In this document: positions 34,361-45,496 of the stretch, in pieces
How the letters are laid out: each line of letters begins with the position of its first letter
Numbering within the stretch: position 1 is the stretch's first letter
Assembly: GCA_016584305.1 (NCBI GenBank)
Contig: JACEEZ010023000.1
Location: 141,116-205,115, forward strand
Reading direction: 5' to 3'
Source: Chionoecetes opilio
Lineage: Eukaryota > Arthropoda > Malacostraca > Decapoda > Majidae
Length of the DNA: 64,000 bases
The notes under the pieces: generated by a model
The model's input: the letters and a program-made list of their open reading frames with translations, nothing else
Database searches by the model: none
Told to the model about the DNA's origin: nothing
Translations under genes and position numbers: made by a program

Positions 34361-35399
34361 ACACAAGTACAGGCCCTTTTCCCCAAAAGAAACTTAGATG
34401 CCGGAATGGGGCTAGAATTGATAGTGGCAAAAATTTTGCATCAAATTTTAAAGGAAAAAAAAATTTATCAAACAAAACCACGACCCCCGAGAATAGCTTT
34501 AGGGGGCCCCGTATGCTACAAGAGGTATTTTTGTATCCCCATGCACACAAAGGGGCTTTAGGGGGGGGAAAATTAAATTTTTAAAGCTAAAAAAAGGGGA
34601 AAAAGTGCCAGAAAAATGGAGGTCATATGGGGACTTTACGATGGAAGATTAATTTGAGGTAAAGAGGGTGTTTAAAAAAGGGTACAGTGCTGAGAGGATT
34701 TACAAGTTTTTTTTGTAGGAGGTTTTTTAAATTTAAAATGTTTGGGAAATTTAAATTTAAGATTTTAAAGGGAAAAATCCCATGCCCAGATGTCTGGTTT
34801 TTTATTTGGATTTTGAAGGAATTGGGGGGACAAATTTTTGGAAAACTAAAAAAAAGTCTACTTACATTCTTACTTTATGACGTAAGGCTAAAGTACCCCT
34901 GTGTAAGAGGTAAATTTTGTTCCCATATTTAAAAGGGGGAAATTTTTAAACCCACCCGTTTTTTTTTATAGACCAGTTCCACCGCCTCAGTCTAGTAAAA
35001 AAATTTATGTTTTGAAAGCAAAAGGGACGGAGGATTGGTACCTGAAAAAAAAAAGTGGAAATTTCAAAGGGAAAAAGACTTCCCGGAAATCCTATCATGC
35101 GCGCCCTCCAAGAATTATTTTTACACTTTCAGCCACACGACTGTCATTCCTCCACTCAGCACACTACCACAGGAGCTACTCCATCAGTCTATCCACACTC
35201 CTCCTGTCTCTCATCTTACTTCATTCTTCATATCTTGACATCTCTCTCGTGGGAGAGCTCTTCCATCATGCATCAATACAATATAATAAGAAGATTCGTC
35301 TCTCATCGAGTGTGCTTATATATATTCAGTAATGATTACATTAATCACTCAACATATCACTCTCCTATGCGTCAGTTTCTTAAAAAAATCTATAGGCGG
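34361..35399. other. Spacer, no gene seen
   Basis: Low quality to about 35105, then ordinary sequence. A short piece at 35283-35325 repeats AAGATTCGTCTCTCATCGAG from the neighbouring duplicated segment. Confidence 0.45.
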
Positions 35400-36172
35400 C
35401 TTAATAAGGAAGATAATACGAATATGCTAATTAGGGTCAATTATGCAAATTGCTCAACAAATGCAAATTAGCATCCGGCAGTTTCTGCATCCTTAGGATG
35501 TGTACATTACATTTCAAGCATAAAACCTTACTGTACTCAACAGTTCCAGGTTCACTATAGGGCATATAGGAACGGCTACCGTAGTCTAGACTAAATTTAA
35601 AGTGACAATTAAGAGTCAGCTAGAGCAGATTTTTTTACTTCCACCAACTAGCTGCTCACCATATATGCATGGTGCATTTTGTGTGAGAATGAATTTCCAT
35701 TCTAGATAAGCTCAAGTTAATTATAGGCTAAATAGTAGGCTACTATGAAATACCAGCTATACCGATGACGACTTCAATACAAAGATTTCCTCAGATAAGA
35801 GGAAGCAAATATATAAACAAATGCAATCACTGAAAATTAAAACTTCATTCAGTAAGGGGAAAAAACCGGAAAGCCAGAACCTGTCATGCCCTGCCACCTA
35901 TAGCTACATGTACTAGGTAGACAAGGAAGGCCAAATTTTAACAGCAAAGCTACGCTACCTTTATTTACAACTATAGGATTCGTACAGTAATTGTATCTCA
36001 TCGAGTACGCTGATATTAATTCACATTACTGTGTAACGAGACGCAAAAGATATACGTAAAAAGACAGTGAAGGTGAGAAATAATGTATAAATAATGAGAA
36101 CAAAATGAGGTCGCTACATGGTGAGATATGCCGAGCTGCCTCTTGACTGAGGAATGGCAGCTAGGCTGCTTC
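35400..36172. repeat. Duplicated segment, copy A, left part
   Basis: From 35880 it matches 47635-47688 and 50638-50899 (copy B), and the whole matches the degraded inverted copy at 31.8-33.05 kb. The site TACATG-TA-CTAGG at 35905-35917 is the uninterrupted version of the pogo insertion point. It ends at the LINE insertion. Confidence 0.85.
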
Positions 36173-38106
36173 TTCTTCTTCTTCTTTCAGGTGGGGAGCT
36201 AAACCGCGGTTTTCACCCGGTTCAAAGCCTAATTTCCGGCTGGCTCCCTCAGGGCTTGTATGAGGCCCTAACTCTCTGCTCTTTTTTCCCAAGCCTTTTC
36301 TAAAAATACTTTAACCCCTTCGATGATTCTTCTATTTGTATCCTGTACCCTACTCAAACCTAAAAGAAATTCCATTATCCCATCAATGTTCCCCTCTGCC
36401 ACTCTATCCCACTGATCCCCGCCTACCTCCCGTGCTACTATTGCTATAAGCTGCTCTCTTTCCTCATCATACCTTGGACACATTAATACCAGGTGATCTA
36501 CAGTTTCATCTAGTCTACCCATACACATTTGACATATCTTGCTTCCTTCGTTTGCCCATCTATATGTTCTACTATTGACCTCCAGAGATTTAGTCCTTGC
36601 TTTAAATATTAAACTACTCCCCAAGCTACCATCATAAAAGACCTCACACTTTGGTGTGGTCTTCCCCTTGTACCAAGTCAGAGAACTCTTACCCTCCATC
36701 CTCTGTCTCCACATCTCCCTGCCCTGCCTCTGAACTTGGTCTTTCACCTTTCGCTTTAACTCCCCCTCACTAGACTGGTGTATCCTATCTGCGAAACCCT
36801 GTAACCCACATTTCCTCTCCCACCGTCTGCTTGATCTATCCCATTTACTACTCTGTCCTATCCACTCATAAACTTTTCGAGCCCACCTGTTTTCATCCAT
36901 TTTTCTAAGCCTGATTTTGTAATTAAGCACTGACTTTCCTATTCTCTCCGCAAAGGTACTCCACCCTGCCTCTCCCCTGATCGCCTCCACTGCTACATAC
37001 CTGTTTGCCTCTAGTGCAAGTCTACCTACCCTGTTCTGTACTACCTCTAACTTGTCCAGCTCTCCTACCGTCCACCTCATACACTCTGCCCCATACATGA
37101 GGCTCGGTACTGCCATGCCTTTCCACAACCCTCTTACTACCTCATACCTGTTTGCCCTACATCTTGCTACACTACCAAGCCTTCCCACCCACTGATATGC
37201 TTTTCCTATTTTATCCTGTTTCGTCCTATCTGCTCCCTTCCCATCTACCGTGATACCTAGGTATTTATATGACTCGGTGCGCCCTATCCTCAGGTCTCCC
37301 ATTTCCCAACTCATACCCTCATCTGCTGCCTCTCCATTTATAACCAGGACCTGACTTTTCTCACTGTTAAATTTCATCCCAAAATCCCTCCATACTGTGC
37401 GACTATATGTAGCATCTCCTGAAGTTCTCCACTGTCCTCACTCATGACAACTATGTCGTCAGCATATAGTAAACTGCTCAACTTTTCCTCCCCAACCCTT
37501 ATCCCATAGCCCGAATTTCTCAACCTAATTGCTAATTCCTCTGTATATAAGCCCAAAAAGTAACGGTGATAACACGCAGCCCTGCCTAACCCCTCTTCGA
37601 CTACCTACCCACTCTGTCTCTATGTCCCCAAGCCTGTACACTGCCCGTGTGTCCTCATACATACTATCTATTATGCTGACTATTCTGTCACTAATCCCAA
37701 TTCTAGACAGTAGTCTACAAAGCAAACCCCTATTGACCCTATCATAAGCCTTTTCAATGTCAAGGAATGCAAGGTATGTCTTCCCACCCATCCTATTCAT
37801 TTTTTCTATCACTGAACTAACTACGAACATGTTGTCCTCACCTCTCCTATCCTTGCGAAAGCCATTCTGTTCCTCCCCCATTACTCTATTTCTCTCACAA
37901 CATTCACTAATCCTACCATTTAGTAACCCACTGAATATCTTTCCCACCGTATCCATTACTGCTATTGGTCGATAATTTTTCAAGAGCTTTCTACTTTTGT
38001 GACCTCCCTTGTGTAATAGAGTAACCCTACCCTCATTCCATTTCCTTGGGACTCTCTTATCCTGCCAAATCTGCCTAAAAAGCCTATACAACCCATCCAC
38101 CACCCA
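36173..38106 (-). mobile_element. LINE copy 2 with target duplication
   Basis: 1934 bp in reverse orientation, flanked by TGCTTC at 36167-36172 and 38107-38112. Copy B has a single TGCTTC at 50894-50899, so the insertion is exact. The 3' end (at 36173) is a GAA-repeat tail as in copy 1. The 5' end (38106) is truncated within RT but extends about 430 bp further than copy 1. Because the tail and target share TTC, the exact duplication length is slightly ambiguous. Confidence 0.92.
36268..38103 (-). pseudogene. LINE copy 2 reverse transcriptase, two one-base shifts
   Basis: The frame from 38103 gives the early RT motifs: VTLLHKGG, NYRPIAVMDTVGKIFSG, EEQNGFRKDRRGEDN and LAFLDIEKAYDRV (catalytic Asp), then GVRQGCVLSPLLFGL. 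One extra G near 37553 shifts the frame into the catalytic YADDIVV part (37556-37374). One missing G near 37390 shifts it again into the 369-residue thumb and CX2CX9HX4C part (37377-36268). Both indels lie in G runs, and copy 1 is intact at both places, so they may be sequencing errors. Confidence 0.88.
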
Positions 38107-38610
38107 TGCTTCCTGACGGAGAACAAATCATGTCGCTACATGGTGAGATGCATTACACCGATATTGTGGAGGGACAGGCTGCCACCTGACGAAGAACAAC
38201 AGGCAGTTGAGAGAGGCCGCGCTGCCTCAGCTATGGTCTCGCTTCCCCGTGATTGAGTAACAAGCAAAGCTACGCTTCCTTGATTTACAAGAAGATTCGT
38301 CTCTCATCGAGTGTGCTTATATATATTCACATTACTGGGTAATAAGACGCAAAAGATATACTTAAGAAAGACAGTGAAGATGAGAAAAAATGTATAAATG
38401 ATTAAGATGAGTGGTTAAATCCACCCAGAGTATCCTACGGCGAATTACTCCGCCACGGAAATCTCCGGCCGTGGGGTCGGCTGGGGTGAGGCAGGAGCCG
38501 GGAGCAAGCTGTTGCCTCTCCGCGCGGCGGGATGAAATGAAAAGTAATCATCGTACCTCTGGCGCGCTACATGGCATCCGAAAACACAACCTTCTGGATA
38601 ACCAAACCTC
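38107..38610. repeat. Duplicated segment, copy A, right part
   Basis: Matches 50894-51405 closely. Contains an internal tandem arrangement: CTACATGGTGAGAT and AAGCAAAGCTACGCT-TCATCGAGTG blocks occur twice in the full segment. The frame 38411-38701 is shared with 51198-51401 only because the DNA is shared. Confidence 0.85.
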
Positions 38611-38836
38611 CCAGACCGCTACAGCGGCAGCCGCGAGACAGGAGGGTAGAGCTCTAACGACAAGTTCAGTTCCTGTCCTGCTGTTTGATATACACCGTTA
38701 ACGTGTCTGGGATTCTGTTCTCATCAGTCAGTAGTATTCGGTGCTTCCTCCAACCATTTCTATAGTGTATTTACCTCCAAGAATTTCATATTGTTAAAAG
38801 CGTGTGCAAACTTGTATGATAATGCAACTCGAACAT

Positions 38837-39115
38837 TAATTATGTCACGGAGTGGATTCCATAGTGTCGTAGATGATTTATAGAATTCTCAAAGGAATGG
38901 ATACTTATATTGCAAATAGAAGAAAGAGTTTGGAAATTTATATTTCATAATTTTGTGTCCCTGGAGATTTTAGAATTAAATAAGTGAATACTTTCAAAAC
39001 TTGATGATTTAATTCATGGCATTAAAATTTGTGTGTATTTAAAATGTATTTACAAATGTATTTAAATACAATATATATATATATATTATATAATATATAT
39101 TATATATATATAGCC

Positions 39116-39164
<49 letters not shown>

Positions 39165-39579
39165 ATATATATATATTATTATATATATATTATTAGCCTA
39201 TATATATATATATATATTTTATCAGAGCTGGGCATTAAATAAATTGAATGTATTTAAATTCTAAATACTAAATACATGGGGGGAAATGTATTTAAATCCC
39301 AAATACAAAAATATATTTTACGAATGTTTTAAATACTAAATACATTAATTGTATTTAAATACATTTGTAAATACATTTTAAACCCACACATTTTAATGCC
39401 ATAAAATTAAATCATCAATTTTTGAAAGTATTCATTTATTTAATTAAAAAATCTCCAGGGGTACAAATTATGAAATCTAAATTTCCAAACTCCTTTCTCC
39501 TATTTGCAATATAAGTATCCATTCCTTTGAGAATTCTATAATCATCTACGACACTATGGAATCCCTCCGTGACATAATT
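38837..39579. repeat. Long palindrome 3 with TA-repeat loop
   Basis: The arms 38837-39071 and 39348-39579 are inverted copies (AATTATGTCACGGAG, CTCAAAGGAATGGATACTTA, GGCATTAAAA). The loop is a long TA microsatellite plus a partial hAT-like MITE end (AGAGCTGGGCATTAAATA at 39225). A further TA tract of about 110 bp follows the right arm. Confidence 0.85.
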
Positions 39580-39650
39580 AAATATATATATATATTTTAT
39601 ATATATATATATATATATATTATATAAAATATATTATATATAAATATATA

Positions 39651-39699
<49 letters not shown>

Positions 39700-39700
39700 C
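39580..39700. repeat. TA microsatellite
   Basis: Nearly pure TA/AT with a few TTATATAA interruptions. Confidence 0.95.
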
Positions 39701-39769
39701 TTTCTCAACATTTTTGTATTCATATTCATACAAAGTGTTTAAACGTTCTGGTGGTTACTGGCATCTACG

Positions 39770-41550
39770 GTACAAGACTTGCAGGCATTCGGAAAAAAAT
39801 ATTTTATTGTTGCCTTCGTAAATAGTGCATAGGGATGAAAGGTGGATGTAGGTTATGCACATGTATTGAAGGAACTACCACGTGTAAGACTACCGGCCTC
39901 TTGTAGTTTCCTTATGTTCTTGACTAAGGCTGTTTTGAGTTGTGGGCACCGCGGGTCGGTCGGCCACGCCCCTCCCCGATAACATCCTCATCTGCGCCGC
40001 TTCACGCAGTATTAAGTAGTGCTAAGTTATTCCTTTTGATATCAACTTACTAAATAATACCCCACATATCTCATCTAACCCAACCCTTATAGCCGACATT
40101 CACATATTCAATATACTTGGGAGAGGATGAGCGGTATAAGTAGATATATAATTTCCGCCATAAACCGTCCATACTCCATCTTGGCGTGATCTTCTTCTTC
40201 TTCGTCTTGTGACCTTTGTCGTCCAAGCACCGTCTTGGTACGAAGACCGTTTTTTGTCTTGATTGGTTTCTGCGACAAAAACACAACAAGCTTGGTAAGA
40301 GCCGAAATAATAATCAACGCAAAACATTGCAAACAATATCATAAAGTAGCATAACACACATTTCAGCAAGTGTTATCACTTTGAGGTGAATACTGAAGGT
40401 ATATTATGAAGGTTAAAATAAACAATAACAACACGGCGCCGAAAGGGTAACCAGTTGTCAAAAGCACCGAAAATATAGCCAGGATGGGACCTGCGTTTCT
40501 CTTGCCTAACTATTTACCTTATGTGTTATGTGTGGTGACGATGAGTGTCAATATACATCCAGTCCAGTCTCTTCAGATATATTATATATGAGAAACAACA
40601 TTCCGCATCAGCCGAAAACGTCTCAGTTATATTAATGTCACAAATTCACCTCTCTTGATATAATGTGGTGATTATGAGTGTCATTATTCTGACTGCCCTG
40701 CCTAATATGGTGTGTGTGCGACTGCAGGCATGCACATTTCTTTATTATTCACGTTGCACAAGGAACTGTGATTATTTTTTTCTGGTGAGTTTTTGATGTG
40801 GTTTGAATTAATCTGCTAACCGTTTCTGAGGCAATCACTTTTTTGGGGGGGAGGGCCCGGAGGGGAGTGAAGGTTAGGTTAGGTATAGCTTATATTAGGT
40901 AAAGGTTAGGTTATGTTAAGTAAAGGTTAGGTTAGGTTAGGCAAAGGTTAGGTTAGGTTAAGTTTAGGTTAGGTATAGGTTCTGTTATGTTGAATTTTGT
41001 TTTTCAATCATTATTTGTCGCAAATCACTGAAAAAATTATTTGCAACAGAAACGGTTAGAAGCTTGATTCAAAACACATAAAAACTCATCAGAAAAAAAT
41101 TGTTTCGTCCACCAAAGTGAATTCGGTGTCAAACTGGAAATTTAGCAAAGTTTTTTGGATAATGGGGAATAAGGTAATATTTTTTGGGGTATATGCTGAG
41201 TAGGAGCCACTTGCAAGATACACTATGTAAAGATTATTAAAAATATTTAATTAAAAAAGATAAGTCTGAGGGTATTAAAGATAACGTGTATGATTCCATA
41301 AAGCACTATCATTATAAATAAAACCCAAAGGAAATTAAACCCTAACCTGGACTCCCAACAACGTTAACTAACCAATTTATTTGACCTAATTCCTACTAAA
41401 CAGAGAGTAAGGTTTTTCAAAAACTATTTATTTTTCATGGTAAAAATGGACGAGGACTGCGCGGTCATTTTCTGAGACACTGACTAGTTTCTCCTTGCCT
41501 AAAATTAATGGTTTTTTTTCAGATGGAGGTATTTTTATTTTCCGGAAACC
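39770..41550. repeat. Undisrupted paralogue of the 1.4-12.9 kb locus
   Basis: Collinear with 1376-1722, 5046-5212, 11035-11198 and 11745-12880 with nothing between. It gives empty sites for Gypsy element 1 (TTAT, 40373-40376) and the hAT-like MITE (TGTGTGGT, 40529-40536). It carries the second copy of the recurring minus-strand short frame (40215-40376) and AGGTTAGGTT runs (40870-40985). No gene is supported. Confidence 0.88.
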
Positions 41551-42296
41551 CAATACATTTTTCTTTTCTTTTTCATCACCAAATCCTAAGTTCGCCGTTT
41601 CCATTGATAACAATGTACGTCCATCAGAAAAAGCACAAAAACTTTACCAGCCTGACAAATAAGTCAGGGTCTCAGAAACCAGAGAAGTGACAGAATTGTA
41701 CGAAAATAAGTGCGCCCCGCCCCGCCCCTGGCATTCGCCAGCCCACCCGCCAGCTGCCGAGTAGTCCGCTTGTCTCGTCCTGCTGCCTGCTGGGAGGATT
41801 ATTACCTGAACCAAACCTAACCTAACCCCATAACGGGGGGGGGGGGGGGTTCCCCCCCTCGATCCCCCGGCGAGATTATGAACCAAACCCGAACCTTAAC
41901 CTAACCTCCTATAGGTTGGGGGGCCTCTAAAAAGGGGAGTGTGTGTCTGTAGTGTATGCGTATTAACCAACTTTATTATTTCTACAATATGTATATACAT
42001 TTTGAAGGTTACACGGGAGTGGATTAATAATGTACAATATACTGAGCAAAAAATAATATAGAAAACGTAATTGGTAACGGCGGTAGCGACCGCGCAGTTC
42101 TCGTCCATAATAACCTAATTTTCCCCGAGTATTGGAAAAGTGTAGCAATACACATAACAGACAGCGGCTTCTCATCAGTTATAACACCATATCTCTTTAT
42201 CTATCCGTTATATGCCGTTATTTCTTCTTCTACAACCATTTGTCATTACTACTTTGTCACATTATTTTGGGTTTTTCATGTAAAGTGGGGCCTTTC
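41551..42296. other. Spacer with a shared repeat
   Basis: 41690-41790 repeats the GACAGAATTGTACGAAAATA block that truncates the MULE frame at 13485-13590. A run of 15 G at 41836-41851 and C runs are suspicious for base calling. No gene. Confidence 0.5.
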
Positions 42297-42300
42297 TTAA

Positions 42301-43189
42301 GGCTTTTTCTGCGGGGGAGCAAGTGAAATTTCGCTTGCAAGCGGTCACTTTTCTCTTGCTGTATCCCCGCAGAATACGTTCGACCGTCGCTTGCTCCATG
42401 AGAAGGCGACGCGCCGGCTGAGATGTAAGCAAAACAAAGATCAAAATGACTATTTTGACCCTCTAGATATTCTCACACTGGGACGTATCATATACCGTCA
42501 TAGTAAAAAAAGTGTGCAGATTCAGGAAACGTGTTAGAAATTTAATGTGATCATAAGTAGCCGAGCAATGAAGTGATGAAGCCAAACAAGTGGGAGAAAA
42601 TGTTTATGCACTGTTTTATTTAATCCTTGTTCTCGTATACCTGTACTTACATTAGTTATAAATGTATACTAATGCGATGCAAAATTTCCTTAGGAAGCTG
42701 ATAGTGGTCTCAGTGTTTCTTAATATCTAATGGTATTGTCAGCAAATCGGGTAAGAGTGAAGTGTGTGAAGTTGTTGATTTTCGGTCAACACGGCTTTGT
42801 TGACAAGTCGCACATTCCAATGTTTACCTCCAGCTGTTCGAATGCATATAAAGCAATATATACAGCTGTGACGATTATATTATCCTTAATTTCACGCCGC
42901 AACCTCCCTTATTTGATTCAAACTTTTATGATGAGACATTAAAATAAGAAATGTGTAATTGATTTTGTCGAAAGTACACTGTTGTCATTCTTTTACTGAA
43001 GCAGAAAGCATCGCCACGTCAGCCGAACGCTGACGCACTTCACTCACTTCTTCGCTTGCTCCCGCAAGAAATTTCTTGCGGGTCGGGCAATCATCTTCTC
43101 AGGATGATTGAACAGTAAGCGAAATTTGAGGAAGCGAAATATTTTCTCTTGCAAGCGAAATTTCTCTTGCACCCCCGCAGAATACGCCT
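42301..43189. mobile_element. MITE flanked by TTAA
   Basis: About 890 bp. Ends are imperfect inverted repeats of about 40 bp containing TTCTGCGGGGG, GCAAG and AAATTTCGCTTGCAAG. TTAA occurs at both borders (42297-42300 and 43190-43193), as left by piggyBac-type transposition. No transposase frame. Family assignment is an inference from the TTAA. Confidence 0.65.
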
Positions 43190-43544
43190 TTAACCTCAGC
43201 CACTCGTCATATTCTGCTCCAATGTCCTTTCTTTTCTCTTGTTTCCACGGGATAATTTTCTACAAGACAGCCTGAGAGGTGTCTTCGCAACGCTTGTTTG
43301 CTATTCCTGATGGTTATGAAGATAGGCATGGTTTCCCCGCATCTGTACGGCATCACAACAAAGCCACGCGGCGCCGAAACTACCGTTTTCTAATGCTTGT
43401 TCTCTAGTCCCGTCTTCGTACCAAGACCGCGCTCAAAAACAGCAAATCTTGGGTATGTCTTCGTAATCCAAGACGGTGCTTGGACGACAAAAACACGGCT
43501 TTAGTATCGCTTCGATGCGCATCACTGGCTGACTTGTACCAGAG
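43190..43544. other. Spacer with short inverted repeat fragments
   Basis: 43425-43500 holds pieces of the dispersed repeat (CTTGGACGACAAAAACACGG) in inverted orientation, next to the GGCGACAGTTCC family. No gene. Confidence 0.5.
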
Positions 43545-44225
43545 AGGGTACCTGGAACTGTTGCCAATCGGAACTCTCGCCGCCGTCGTCGAGTGTTCCA
43601 ATTCTTGATATTACAGGCCCCAATATATACATTTAATCAAGTTTTACCTGTGTTTCTGCATACAGGGATGAAATACTAAGCAATACCCTTTATCAGTTAG
43701 GTTAAGTTAGGTGCCAATGTCCAGGTTAGGTTGGGCATTTCCACGTCGGCGAGAGTTCTCGTTGGTGTTTCGCGAGAATTCCCATCGGCGACAGTTCCAT
43801 AAACCCCAGAGAGAGCCAATAATGGTATTATAAGCCTCTCATGTAAGGAAAGATCCTTGTAATAATAATTATAATCATTCAATATTATGAAAAAATCCTT
43901 GTAAATAATAGTAATAAGCCTTTGATAGTAAAAAAGAAACGGCAGTGACGACAGCTCGACAGCCACTGAAGCGCATCAAGTTTTAGAAATGCCCCGCGCA
44001 AGATTTGCCCAACCACCCCCAGCATGGGCCTCGTTTGGGTGGGGGACAACAAACTCTTCATAGTCTTCCAAGAAGGGCAGTTCCATAACCCTTTACTCTT
44101 CCTTTTCATCTATTCCAAGTGGAGCTGTCGCCGAAAATTTCCGCGTCGGCGAGCGTTCCACCGTCGGCGACAGTTCTCGTTTGGTGCTTCGGCGACAGTT
44201 CCTATTGGCGACAGTTCCATAAACC
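43545..44225. repeat. Dispersed 'GGCGACAGTTCC' repeat, order B-A
   Basis: 43545-43805 matches part B (2205-2470) and 43806-44225 matches part A (1785-2180), the reverse of the order at 2 kb. Shared words are GAGTGTTCCAATTCTTGATA, GATCCTTGTAATA and GGGTGGGGGACA. Confidence 0.78.
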
Positions 44226-44795
44226 GTTTTACAGCTTAACTGTTGCCCTGATACATGTTACAGGCAACAGTGAGGCACTAGCTTTCCATGAGAACACTAC
44301 AAGTAATAATAGTTACTCAAAAGCTTAAAATATCCACGTCAAAAGTTGAAACGGGGGTAAAGGTTCTTATCAAGTATATTATTCAGATTTGTCTGGATAC
44401 CAGGCATCTAACTACTCTCAAAATAATAAGTGTCACAGAGTACCCTGTAACATGTTTCAGGGGAGCAGTAATGCTGTAAAACATGTAAATCAAAAAATAT
44501 ACTTAGGTAACTACGAAAAGGTTAAGCTTTTTCACTTTGATTTGCATGTTTGTAGCTTATTGCGCTAAACCATGTTACAAAGGGGTTTTCTGAAACACTT
44601 TTTTTATGAGGTAGTTAGATGCACTGGTATCCGACAAATCATAATGATTATAAGAACCATACTCCTGTTTGAACTTTTTGACGTGGATATTTTAAGCTTT
44701 TGAGTAACTATTAATCCTTATAATTGTTCTCATGGTAACCTAGTGCTTCAATGTTGCATGTAATCTATATCAGGGCAGCAGTGAGGCTGTAAAAC
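44226..44795. repeat. Long palindrome 4 (fold-back element)
   Basis: The left arm, starting GTTTTACAGC at 44226, pairs with the right arm ending GCTGTAAAAC at 44795. The arms are about 280 bp with mismatches and share AGTTACTCAAAAGCTTAAAA, CATCTAACTAC and TGTAACATG. The centre is near 44510. No coding frame. Confidence 0.85.
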
Positions 44796-45127
44796 CAGTG
44801 AAATATGGAGGGCTCTACAGGATTTCGCGCGTTGACAATATTTCGCAAAAACACGGCAACACGAGGCTGACGATTTGTTCTCGTGTTCGGCTATGCCATT
44901 ACTAAAGAAAGCTTTTGAATGTTTGGATGAGTTAATTCCTCTCTCATTAATTGTAGTGACGTCGATTTTTTTTATGAACCCGCCTAAATAAATAATTAGA
45001 TAGTCCTTCCACGAGGCTTGGTTCATGCATCAACATGCCGACACATGTTTATCGGATGCAGGTTATGCCTATATGTCTCTGTCTTGCCGTCCTTGCGGGG
45101 GGGGGGAGAGAAGGGAGAGAAGAGAGA

Positions 45128-45171
<44 letters not shown>

Positions 45172-45283
45172 CCACATTACTACCGGGCATTGGGTAACTA
45201 TAACCAGTCTAATAGACAGGTAACAACACAATACAGATAGATAGCCAGCTAGCCAGTAATAGACACAGAAACAGCCCCAAGGA
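44796..45283. other. Spacer with GA microsatellite
   Basis: A GA tract at 45116-45169 preceded by a G run. The frames across it (45049-45573 minus) are shadows. No gene until the exon at 45284. Confidence 0.5.
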
Positions 45284-45496
45284 TCAGCCGCTGAGGGTCC
45301 CAGACAGCCTCCCTCGGCAGTGGATGGCGCGCCGCTCCAGCACCAGTACAGCCCCGCACACCACCCACGCAAGGCCCAGGATGTAAAAGACGCCCTGGAG
45401 GTGCCGCAAGGTGAGGGGCGGGGCGTTGCCAACCACTGCAAAGCCTGTTCGAGCCCCGCGGTGCGCATTCTTCTTCGACCACTCCTCGGTTTCGAC
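45284..45496 (-). CDS. Probable ionotropic receptor, terminal exon fragment
   Basis: The minus strand reads an acceptor-like CCCTCCTTAAG immediately before GTCGAAACC at 45496. It then encodes 70 residues and stops at 45284. The peptide has EEW near its start, then PPLTLRHLQGVFYILGLAWV and a hydrophobic stretch ending VLVLERRA. This Pro-Leu-x-Leu..GvFyiL followed by a membrane helix and Glu resembles the last transmembrane segment (after ligand-binding lobe S2) of variant ionotropic receptors and glutamate receptors. Those proteins are chemosensory or ligand-gated channels in the plasma membrane. Upstream exons were not found to the right, so it may be the last exon of a gene or a stray fragment. 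Similarity is judged by eye. Confidence 0.5.
   Translation of the reverse strand, partial: VETEEWSKKNAHRGARTGFAVVGNAPPLTLRHLQGVFYILGLAWVVCGAVLVLERRAIHCRGRLSGTLSG

Larger units (their letters stand above)
29836..35105. other. Block of probable base-calling error
   Basis: Where clean paralogues exist, this block differs in a distinctive way: mixed bases become homopolymer runs. Examples are GTGTACAAAGCTGG (21800 region) read as TGTTAAAAAGTTTGG, and GTAGCTTTGC (38270 region, complement) read as GTGGTTTTTGC. G, C, T and A runs of 5-9 are everywhere. All open frames here (such as 30443-30799 and 31863-32249) are unreliable and none has recognisable motifs. Sequence quality returns near 35105. Confidence 0.75.

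Noticed and set aside
30000..35100. Many 60-130-codon frames
   Set aside because: They lie in the block with base-calling error signature, have no motifs, and overlap on both strands.
38411..38701. 96-codon frame shared with 51198-51401
   Set aside because: Shared because the DNA is duplicated; the second copy loses the frame where homology ends and no motif is seen.
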